Positions 20,160 to 28,258 of a stretch of 64,000 bases of DNA are shown piece by piece. The notes below the pieces were generated by a model that did not search any database, was not told the origin of the DNA, and was given only the letters and a program-made list of their open reading frames with translations. This stretch comes from Parvularculaceae bacterium (GTDB lineage: Bacteria > Pseudomonadota > Alphaproteobacteria > Caulobacterales > Parvularculaceae). The stretch's first letter is position 1. Every line of letters begins with the position of its first letter. Where the stretch lies: NCBI GenBank assembly GCA_021776475.1, contig JAJFFV010000006.1, forward strand, positions 496,001-560,000. Direction: 5' to 3'. A program made the position numbers and the translations under genes.

Positions 20160-20723
20160 ATGAGCGGTCTTCTGATCATTCTGGGCTTACTAGCCCTTTT
20201 GGCCTTTGTTTTCATCAATATTTACAACCGTATAGTGAGTCTCAATCAGCGATGCGATCAATCATTCGCTGATGTGGACGTTCAGCTAAAGCAACGCCAC
20301 GATCTCGTGCCCAACTTGGTGGAAACGGTTAAAGGATATGCAAAGCACGAAAAAGAAACGCTGGAAGCGGTTATTCAGGCCCGCAATTCGGCAGTTTCTG
20401 CTTCCGGTCCAGCGGCGCAAGGAGCAGCGGAAGGAATGCTGGGTGCAGCGCTAGGAAAACTTTTTGCGCTGGCGGAAGCGTATCCTGAGTTGAAAGCGAA
20501 TACCAACTTCCTCGAATTACAGCGAGAGTTATCAGACATTGAGAACAAGATTGCTGCGGCGCGGCGCTTCTTCAATAATTCCGTACAGGAATATAATACG
20601 CAAATACAACAAATTCCGGGCAACTTTATTGCGCCAATCGGTAACTTTGAAAGCCGCGAATTCTTTGAGGTTCCTGAAGCAAGCCGGGCCGCTGTTGAAG
20701 CAGCGCCGGAAGTTAAATTCTAG
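20160..20723 (+). CDS. lemA: LemA family protein
   Basis: The ATG at 20160 follows AAAGGA and starts an N-terminal membrane anchor (residues 4–22). The remaining 160 residues form the helical LemA domain, with YNRIVSLNQRCDQSFADVDVQLKQRHDLVPNLVETVKGYAKHE as the family hallmark. LemA proteins sit in the membrane; their role is poorly defined. The M48 peptidase gene nine bases downstream is a frequent partner, which suggests a membrane quality-control function. The product is 187 residues, the family's usual size. Confidence 0.92.
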   Translation: MSGLLIILGLLALLAFVFINIYNRIVSLNQRCDQSFADVDVQLKQRHDLVPNLVETVKGYAKHEKETLEAVIQARNSAVSASGPAAQGAAEGMLGAALGKLFALAEAYPELKANTNFLELQRELSDIENKIAAARRFFNNSVQEYNTQIQQIPGNFIAPIGNFESREFFEVPEASRAAVEAAPEVKF

Positions 20724-20732
20724 GGCAATCTC

Positions 20733-21698
20733 ATGCGCGCCTATGGCCTGCAAAGCCATATCTGGAACAACAATCTAAAGTCCGCCATCTTACTGGCGGG
20801 TTTTCCAGTTTTGCTTTGTATTCTGATTTACGCATTGCTGCTTCTGGGCGTTGGGGTTAGTGGCAGTTACGGATCAATTGATAACGCGTTAGTTCAAGCT
20901 TGGCAGCTCTTTAGCCGGTACTGGTATTTTGCGCTTATCGGGGCTGGGGCTTGGTTCGTCGTCGCAGGGTTATTCCACCAGAAAATGATCAATGCGAGCA
21001 CTGGCGCGCGTGGCGTGACGCGCAAGGAAGAGCCGGAGATATACAATATCCTTGAAAACCTCTGCATCGAGCGTGGGTTGAAGATGCCCAAACTCAATAT
21101 CATTGATAGTGGGGCGCTCAATGCATTTGCGAGCGGTATCGATGACAAAAGCTATGCGGTTACTCTTACAAAAGGACTGATCAGTCGCCTTGAAAAAACG
21201 GAACTTCGTGCTGTGATCGCGCATGAGCTGACGCATATACGCAATCGTGACGTTCGGCTGTTGATTATATCAGTTATTTTTGTTGGAATCTTTTCCTTCT
21301 TTGGCGAATTGGTTTTTCGAAATATGTTCCGTATAGGGCGCCACACTGGTGGGTACTCGCGTGGCAAGAATGGCGATAGCCGTGGCGGCGGGGCGATAAT
21401 ATTGATCGCACTTGCCATAATAGTCATTTCATATCTTCTAGCCCTTGTGGTCCGTTTCATGATTTCACGCCGGCGTGAGTTTCTGGCCGACGCCGGAGCC
21501 GTCGATCTCACACGGGATCCTGATGCGATGATCTCTGCCCTGAAAAAGATCAGCGGCAAGTCAGACCTTGGTGTGCCTGGTGATGTTCAGCAGATGTGTA
21601 TCGATAATGACCAGCCATTTGCCGGCATCTTCATGACACACCCGCCAATCGAAAAGCGCATCAGCGCGCTTGTCGATTATGCAGGTGGGCAAGTCTGA
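20733..21698 (+). CDS. M48-family membrane zinc metalloprotease (HtpX-like)
   Basis: The 321-residue product has two N-terminal membrane segments (about residues 18–42 and 63–80), the zinc site VIAHELTHIRNRD, a third and fourth hydrophobic stretch around residues 175–195 and 215–240, and the third zinc ligand in RRREFLADAGAV. A Gly/Arg/Ser-rich linker (GRHTGGYSRGKNGDSRGGG) lies between the last segments. It is probably cotranscribed with lemA. The family degrades damaged membrane proteins. It is HtpX-like in layout, but LemA-linked M48 proteases form their own group. Confidence 0.9.
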   Translation: MRAYGLQSHIWNNNLKSAILLAGFPVLLCILIYALLLLGVGVSGSYGSIDNALVQAWQLFSRYWYFALIGAGAWFVVAGLFHQKMINASTGARGVTRKEEPEIYNILENLCIERGLKMPKLNIIDSGALNAFASGIDDKSYAVTLTKGLISRLEKTELRAVIAHELTHIRNRDVRLLIISVIFVGIFSFFGELVFRNMFRIGRHTGGYSRGKNGDSRGGGAIILIALAIIVISYLLALVVRFMISRRREFLADAGAVDLTRDPDAMISALKKISGKSDLGVPGDVQQMCIDNDQPFAGIFMTHPPIEKRISALVDYAGGQV

Positions 21699-21746
21699 AG
21701 CTGACTGAATGTCCCGAACTCAAAAAAGGCGTCGCGGGGTGGTTGC

Positions 21747-24700
21747 CTAGTTGGGCACATAGCTGCCCATATCTGGGGTGTCGTTCACTGTGAAGACAGC
21801 GCCGTTGTCGTCAAGGAACAGCTCTTCCATTTCTGGCCGCGTGAATGGCCGAGAGCCAAGGCGTCCAAACACAGCCATCTGCGCGCCTGTTTCATCGACT
21901 CCTCGATCCCGGTCCAATCCCTTGGACAGAGCGATCGCTGGAGTCTTGGTTTTCTTCCACGCGATCATTTCCGGATTGGGTTCTGGTGAGAAGCCGTAGA
22001 AGTTTGGTTGCAGCGATGGACTTGTCAATTGCAGAACTTTGAACCCATTTTTGCCGTCCGCGACATATGCAAAAAGCGATGCATTTGTCGTCGCAACGAT
22101 AACGTCCTGGGCATCGCTCAATTGACCATCAAGAGTAACGCGCTTGTAGATTTGTGGCTGTTCCGGTTTTTCGATATCAACAATGATCAAACCCTCAGAA
22201 CCTGCGGCAACATAGGCATAGGTTCGTGCCAAATAAACTTTTCTCGCGTCTGCCAATGAAACAGTTGCAGACGGCACAGGCCTTGGTGATTTAAGGTCGG
22301 TGATATCCAACACTTCAAGACCATTTGCTGTCGTAACCCAAAGATAGCGAAACTGTACCGCTGACGCGCGGGCGTCGTTGAGTGGTATTGTGCCTCTATG
22401 GATTGGCGTCATCGGGTCATCAAGATCGATAACCGCAATACCGGCATCGGTGGCGACATAAGCGATGTGACCGGCAAGTGTAATGTGCCGAGCACCATTG
22501 AGAACGCCGTTGTCATTCCAGGTAAGGTCGCGTTTGAGGAAGTTGTTGCGCGGCTCGCCGTCGCCCATGGTGAGAATATTTACGAGGATCAGTCCTTCGA
22601 GTGAATCGACAACAACTGCGTAGGAATACAGAGGATGGAACGGCTGTTCCTGATTTTGAACCCGCATCAACTCTCCCTGGTTCCTGAGCGGATTGATTGG
22701 CTGGTTGGTCGACAGCGCCATACAGGTCGCATTAGCGGTATTAACGCGCGTGTCATGTCCGAGGGGTGAGAACGGTGCGGTTATCGACCGTTCTGAAAAA
22801 CCCTTATTGCCGATACTAGCGATGTCATAGACGCGGAACCCGCCCTTGCCTTCGGCGACATAAAGGTATTCGCCGCGCGCCTGGAGACAGTTGACGGTGC
22901 CACCAGTGGTCTGACGAACGTTGGCAATTTCCTCTACGGCACCGGTTTCACCGGAACCTTTGTTGTTTGTATCGAATATTTTGCCACGGATCCAGTTGAT
23001 CAGCTCTTTGCCGTTACGTTCGACATGATAGCCGTAGTAATCGGGATACGCATATTTGTGGAGGTAGGATCCGAAGACCGCTTGTGGTTCATCCCATTCC
23101 GTGACGCGGACTGCTTCGTAGGCACCTTCTTCACCGACCCATACATGCAAACCAACAAAATTGACAAAATTTGTACCAAGCAATAGCAGTTGCGCCATGA
23201 TCGCGTTGTTGTCATTTTCGTCAGAGACATGACAGTCCGTACAGGTCTTTGTTTCTGTCAATCTGGCAGTGTGCGGGAAGTGGGGTGCAAATGCCTGCGA
23301 CGAATAGCCGGCAGCGGAAACCGGCGGCTGTTGTACATAGATACGCTCTCTGTTTACATTTGTTGAAGACAGAACAAGGGCCGATGTTGACCGGACGGGA
23401 GCAATAGCATTGTTTTTGGTTGTCTGGTGTTTGCCAAGCTGGAACATCTGGTCACGCGCGACCTGCGGGTTATACGTCGCGTAGTTGCGTGTCGTATCCC
23501 CTTCGTATTTGTTCGCTTTAGCCTTCCAGTTCGCTTCGATCGGCAAATGACAGCCGCCGCAAGATGTCGTCCAGGACAGGTGGCAGGTGTAACACATCAT
23601 CTCGTCTTCGTTGTGCGCTTTGTCAGCACTGGCGACACCGGCGCCCCAAATGAAATTGCCATTTGCGTTTTTGATCGCAGAAACGGTTTTCGCGCGAGCG
23701 GACTTTTCATTGAAGTCGGGATGCCCCCGTGTCACTGAGTCCTTAATCAGCGAAACTTTCCACTCCAAGGTCGGGTCGGTTATTGATCGCTGGATCAGTA
23801 CCCTGCGATTGTCGCTATTAATCCATTCAAAACGTCGTCGGCCATCGGGATTTCGCAGAGCCATAAGATCCGTACCGCCTGGTCGGGCCGCGACGTTGGA
23901 AGTGAGTAGTGTTGGATATTTGTCAGCGCTACCGTGGCAGTCCCGGCATCTGATTTCGACCGCATTGGCGACTTCTCCGTGAATATAGCCATTGCCGTGG
24001 CTGTCTTGTGCAAAGTGGCAGTCAGCACACTGCATACCGACTTCGGCATGTATGGACATCATATGAACAGTTTTACCAGGGTTGGTGCCCGGCTCGACGA
24101 ATTTTCCTTCGCCATTTTTGCGCCATTTCTCAGGGTCATCATTCGCGACAATATTTCCGTTTGCGTCGAGCAGGTTGCCCTTGCGGTCGCGTTTCAGAAT
24201 GGCCCGGAAATTCCAGCCGTGGCCGTGATAATCAGCGAATTGTGTGTCTTTAAGCTGCGGATTCAGGTCATAGACGTTGCGCAAGAATTCGCGATCACCC
24301 CATTTGCCTCTGACGGCGGCACCCTCGGGGTTACGATCAAGAATAGTCCGCTGTTCCTCGATTGTTGGATATTTCTGTTCCTTCGGCCACATAAAAGGCG
24401 CATCAGATTCGTAATCCCACATCGTGTATCCGTAATATGTATTCAAGAACATATTTGGTTGGTGCATGTGGCAATTCATGCACATTGACGTGGGAATCGC
24501 CCGCGTAAATTTATGCTCCAACGGGTGACCGCTTTCATCATGAGGGATGGTTGGATCTTTGGAAATTGAAGTGCCGTCCCGACCATATTTGGCATAGACC
24601 ATGGAGTGTCTGATCTCCCGATCGTTAGCGTAGACAACGTGACAGGAAGCACATCCAGAGCTGCGATAGTCACCTTGTTGATCATTCGATCCCATGAACC

Positions 24701-25877
24701 AGGAGAACGGGTCGTTGAGACGGGTTTTGTGAATATTCAGGACTGGGATAGCCACCCGTAATCCAGTGCCCGGTCCGCGGTTCGATTGTCGCAAATCAGG
24801 ACGGCCGGGTTCCTCAAGGCGTTGAATCAGACCGAGAGAGTTTGGCAGGCCAACTTCGGCAAATTGAGTTATGACATTGCGACCACCGCGCTCGAACACG
24901 CGGAACACATCTGCTGGCGGAATAACGTGCCAGGTCGGAAGGGGCGCAAATACGGGCAACGCGCCACGCGCCATCGCTTCGGCAGATGGCATTTTTTCGC
25001 ATCCAACGAGATCCAATACGGCGTTTGGTTCGGTTCGCTCGTCGCCGGGCGAGCATAAAGCGGCTGACTCGCCTTCGCGTGTATAAGCCTCACCGATAAC
25101 ATAGTTCTTATAGGGAAGGATCCCGTTGTTGTAAGATGCGCCGCCCCACAGCATTGCACCGGTAGCCATCATTGAGCGTTCGGCTGCTTGAATGATTTCC
25201 AGGTGGCAAGCACCGCATGCCTCGCGAGCAACACGATAATCAGACGGGTTTACAAATCGCAAGTATTCTGGAGATTCTTTGTTGAGGAGTGTGTAGCCAC
25301 GTTTAGGGTTCGCTGCTGAAGGCCAGTGCCAAGAATCTGGGTAAGTTGGCAGAACATGGGCCGCATTGCGATATTTTTCATATTCGTTTTTCGGTTCGAA
25401 GTAGCTTTTCTTCTTGCCTTTCTTGTCGCCTTTATGACCATCGTCCGCGTGATCATCTCCCTTATGGTCGCTTGTCGCGTAGCTATCACCTTCATGATCG
25501 TCGCCGTGAGAGCCGTCCGCATCACCATGAGAGTCGCCACCGTGACTACCGGCATATTTGGATCGCTCAACGCCTGCGGGAAGGAAAATTGATGAGTCAC
25601 CACCATGACAATCAACACATCCGAGATTGATCCCCGGCACATTGTGCATGGATTCTTCATCGGTTTCGGTGTGACAGCTCATGCAGCCATCGCTCTTCGC
25701 TCGAACCATTTCTTCCGACTGTGACTTCGGTGCCGACGGCGCGGTCACGTAGTTCACTTTTTGTGGTTTCTCTTTATCGCCCGCTGCAAATGTCGGTGAG
25801 ATCGATGCTAGCAGCAGAGAACCAACGGCCAGGAACAGCACAGTCAGCAGATATGTCTTGATTTCCGTACGCATCAT
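21747..25877 (-). CDS. Exported decaheme cytochrome c with C-terminal LVIVD propeller
   Basis: The 1376-residue product has a Sec signal peptide (cleavage near TFAAG). It carries ten CxxCH heme sites: CMSCH (65), CVDCH (87), CGACH (221), CASCH (409), then CMNCH, CADCH, CRDCH, CYTCH, CGGCH and CTDCH, all within the first 900 residues. Residues about 108–153 form an unusual His/Asp/Gly-rich segment with ten histidines, a possible metal-binding loop. From about residue 980, five or more LVIVD-type units occur (GIAVIDLDDP, GLEVLDITDL, GLIIVDIEKP), which predict a beta-propeller. It is last in the leftward operon, eight bases after the beta-barrel gene. It is probably the surface or outer-membrane-associated terminus of the electron chain. 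That placement, and whether it meets an extracellular donor or acceptor, is inference. I know no named homologue. Confidence 0.9.
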   Translation of the reverse strand: MMRTEIKTYLLTVLFLAVGSLLLASISPTFAAGDKEKPQKVNYVTAPSAPKSQSEEMVRAKSDGCMSCHTETDEESMHNVPGINLGCVDCHGGDSSIFLPAGVERSKYAGSHGGDSHGDADGSHGDDHEGDSYATSDHKGDDHADDGHKGDKKGKKKSYFEPKNEYEKYRNAAHVLPTYPDSWHWPSAANPKRGYTLLNKESPEYLRFVNPSDYRVAREACGACHLEIIQAAERSMMATGAMLWGGASYNNGILPYKNYVIGEAYTREGESAALCSPGDERTEPNAVLDLVGCEKMPSAEAMARGALPVFAPLPTWHVIPPADVFRVFERGGRNVITQFAEVGLPNSLGLIQRLEEPGRPDLRQSNRGPGTGLRVAIPVLNIHKTRLNDPFSWFMGSNDQQGDYRSSGCASCHVVYANDREIRHSMVYAKYGRDGTSISKDPTIPHDESGHPLEHKFTRAIPTSMCMNCHMHQPNMFLNTYYGYTMWDYESDAPFMWPKEQKYPTIEEQRTILDRNPEGAAVRGKWGDREFLRNVYDLNPQLKDTQFADYHGHGWNFRAILKRDRKGNLLDANGNIVANDDPEKWRKNGEGKFVEPGTNPGKTVHMMSIHAEVGMQCADCHFAQDSHGNGYIHGEVANAVEIRCRDCHGSADKYPTLLTSNVAARPGGTDLMALRNPDGRRRFEWINSDNRRVLIQRSITDPTLEWKVSLIKDSVTRGHPDFNEKSARAKTVSAIKNANGNFIWGAGVASADKAHNEDEMMCYTCHLSWTTSCGGCHLPIEANWKAKANKYEGDTTRNYATYNPQVARDQMFQLGKHQTTKNNAIAPVRSTSALVLSSTNVNRERIYVQQPPVSAAGYSSQAFAPHFPHTARLTETKTCTDCHVSDENDNNAIMAQLLLLGTNFVNFVGLHVWVGEEGAYEAVRVTEWDEPQAVFGSYLHKYAYPDYYGYHVERNGKELINWIRGKIFDTNNKGSGETGAVEEIANVRQTTGGTVNCLQARGEYLYVAEGKGGFRVYDIASIGNKGFSERSITAPFSPLGHDTRVNTANATCMALSTNQPINPLRNQGELMRVQNQEQPFHPLYSYAVVVDSLEGLILVNILTMGDGEPRNNFLKRDLTWNDNGVLNGARHITLAGHIAYVATDAGIAVIDLDDPMTPIHRGTIPLNDARASAVQFRYLWVTTANGLEVLDITDLKSPRPVPSATVSLADARKVYLARTYAYVAAGSEGLIIVDIEKPEQPQIYKRVTLDGQLSDAQDVIVATTNASLFAYVADGKNGFKVLQLTSPSLQPNFYGFSPEPNPEMIAWKKTKTPAIALSKGLDRDRGVDETGAQMAVFGRLGSRPFTRPEMEELFLDDNGAVFTVNDTPDMGSYVPN

Positions 25878-25885
25878 CTCGGTCC

Positions 25886-28249
25886 TTAATACGTCACTGT
25901 GCCGTTAAAGAGTATGGAATAGTAATAATCATCGCGCTCTTTGTTCTCGAAAAGATCTTCAAATCCTTGTCCAGGGAGCAATGCTGCGCCCGAAAGCCGG
26001 AACACGAAGTTTTGAATGAACCGCGGGCGATAAATCGTGGCAACTGAAACATCCCAGCCGATGGCCGGATCGATGTCGCCTTGGACGCGCAGCGCTTCGA
26101 CCGTGCTGGTATCGTCAAACCATATGTGATTAGCGTTCAACGTTACTCTGAGCGGCGGTGCAATATCGAAGTCGGCACCTGCACCAAGAAGAACCGTCCC
26201 TGGGTTAGCAAAGTTAGACTGACCTTGTTCTTTTGACGAGCGCAATGAATTGAGGACACCATTACGACCGTTGACGCCAATGACCCTGCCGCCGCCGGCA
26301 AATGGAATCGTCTGCCGGATCCAGTAGCTGGTGTCCGCTCCTGCGAATTGAGGATTCTCGAAAATCGCGTCGAAGCCTTCTTCTTTATCATCATATGGAT
26401 CGCTGTCGCCACTGGCATAAAGGCCTGAAAGACGAAAACGGATCCAGTTAAAGTCCAATGAGGGCTCGACAGCAGCGAAATATGCCCTGATGTCGGCTGG
26501 TTGGTTTGTAAAAATGCTGTTCCGGTTTTCGCCGAGTGCATAGTAGAAAGAAGCGGTCAGGTTCAGGCGCTTCCAGCGACCGTCGGCATTATAGCCTAAA
26601 TAAGTGACATCGTAGTCTCGGCCACGCAAACTACCAAGTAGGGCAGGGCGCACCGGAAAGCCGTTATCATCGATTGTGATCTGGCCTTTCTCTCGGTTCA
26701 TATTGTAGACAATCGTGCCCTGGCTGGTCATGCCCGGGAACGGAAAATCCTGGCGGTAGGCATTGGCGAGGAAAATATAGTCATCCCGGATTGATTTCGT
26801 GACGTCATTTAGCCCGGAATTAGTATCTTTTTCTAGTCGGGCAAACGCCGCAAGATTGTACTGCCAGCGATTGTTGTCGCGGTTACCGAAGAACCTCAGG
26901 CCAAACTGGTTGTCCTGAAACAGGAACCCACGAAAGTCCGTATTGAACGGTTGAATGCCAAAGCGGAGAGAGTCAAAATCATACCTGTCAGAGACGTTTC
27001 TGATATGGTAGTCGATGAACGCTTCTTGCAGGCCGACCCATAAATCCCGTCTGGTGGATCCTTTTGAAGGTTCAACAAAAAGAATACGTTTTTCGTTGAT
27101 ATCAACATAATTGTAGTTAAACGCAGCCGTCAGACGATATTCCAAGTCCTGTGGTTTGTAGGCAGTCGATCCCTTGATCAAGGCCGCCTGCGCTATAAAT
27201 GTTTGCGCTGCGACAAAGCTGTAGGCATCGCCAAACACGTCAAGGCGGCCGGGCGACTCAGTTGTCTGTACCCCAACAGGAACGGGGAAAGTCCGTGGCT
27301 CAATGATCGTGTCTGAAATGCCGCTCACGGCAAGAAACCAGTCGTCAAACCCTTTGATCGGCCTGTCACCCTTGAGCGTGTTTTGGCCGTAGGGGTTGAG
27401 TAGACTGTGATTGATCAAACCGAGATTAGATGCCAAGCGCCAGCGATCGGGAACAGGAATCGGATCGCCGGTAAGGTCAAACCGTGACGGCGGTGGCACC
27501 GCACCTGCCTCCGCTGGAGACACGCGGTTTTCTTCACCAATTTTTATGGGCCGACCAGGTCTGCGACGGCCATTGCCATTTACCGTTCCGTTAGACGGTT
27601 CGTCCGCGTAATATGTAACTGGTGTCAGGTTAACCGCCGGACCACGATCGCCGAGAGAGGCTTTGATGTCAGCGATAATTCCTTCCGCAGTCCAATCTTC
27701 ATCTTTTATATAGAGCGCGCCGGCAATAGCGTCGTTACTTTCCAGTGCCGCCTCAAGCTCACCCATCAACTCTTCCGTTTCAGGATCAGTTGCCTCGAGC
27801 AAATCTTCGGGCTGACCAGCAAAATGCGCGACAATGACATGATCCGGCACACTATTCTGGCGTTGCTGCCAAGTGTCAGTATGCAGTATCTCGACATTTT
27901 GATATTCCGCAACAGGCGCAAAATCCAGTATTAGTGGATCCTTTTCGAGTGAAGTATTAATGCTAGCGACGACATCTGTTTCAAGGCGGTGTCGCCAAGT
28001 ATCTGTGACCACAATCTCAACATCTTGATATTTTGCAATACGTGTAAGATCGAGTTTCAAAGGGTCAGTTTCAAGTGACGCCTTGACGCCGTCGATGATG
28101 TCGGCGGCGGTCAGGAGCACCGCTTCAGACTTACTGAGCCCGTGAGAGTCATTAGACGCATTGTAGCTGCAGGCAGACAACCCGGAAGCTGTCAGGACCA
28201 GAATGCTTGTCGACATCAACAGACGTTGATGGTTAGTCCTCGCGCCCAT
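25886..28249 (-). CDS. Outer-membrane beta-barrel with lipobox and N-terminal tandem repeats
   Basis: I place the start at ATG 28249, seven bases after GAGG; an ATG two codons upstream (28255) is too close to that site. The 787-residue product has a signal sequence ending in GLSAC, a lipoprotein box with Cys at about residue 27. Residues 55–130 hold two copies of a 35-residue unit (SLETDPLKLDLTRIAKYQDVEI and its counterpart, both followed by a TDTW). A third degenerate copy lies near residue 195. From about residue 270 to the end, alternating aromatic/polar strands and a terminal TVTY fit a large outer-membrane porin. It is four bases or so downstream of the GlcG lipoprotein gene and upstream of the decaheme gene, as expected of a porin in a porin–cytochrome conduit. 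No named family was recognised. Confidence 0.8.
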   Translation of the reverse strand: MGARTNHQRLLMSTSILVLTASGLSACSYNASNDSHGLSKSEAVLLTAADIIDGVKASLETDPLKLDLTRIAKYQDVEIVVTDTWRHRLETDVVASINTSLEKDPLILDFAPVAEYQNVEILHTDTWQQRQNSVPDHVIVAHFAGQPEDLLEATDPETEELMGELEAALESNDAIAGALYIKDEDWTAEGIIADIKASLGDRGPAVNLTPVTYYADEPSNGTVNGNGRRRPGRPIKIGEENRVSPAEAGAVPPPSRFDLTGDPIPVPDRWRLASNLGLINHSLLNPYGQNTLKGDRPIKGFDDWFLAVSGISDTIIEPRTFPVPVGVQTTESPGRLDVFGDAYSFVAAQTFIAQAALIKGSTAYKPQDLEYRLTAAFNYNYVDINEKRILFVEPSKGSTRRDLWVGLQEAFIDYHIRNVSDRYDFDSLRFGIQPFNTDFRGFLFQDNQFGLRFFGNRDNNRWQYNLAAFARLEKDTNSGLNDVTKSIRDDYIFLANAYRQDFPFPGMTSQGTIVYNMNREKGQITIDDNGFPVRPALLGSLRGRDYDVTYLGYNADGRWKRLNLTASFYYALGENRNSIFTNQPADIRAYFAAVEPSLDFNWIRFRLSGLYASGDSDPYDDKEEGFDAIFENPQFAGADTSYWIRQTIPFAGGGRVIGVNGRNGVLNSLRSSKEQGQSNFANPGTVLLGAGADFDIAPPLRVTLNANHIWFDDTSTVEALRVQGDIDPAIGWDVSVATIYRPRFIQNFVFRLSGAALLPGQGFEDLFENKERDDYYYSILFNGTVTY

Positions 28250-28258
28250 CGACATACC

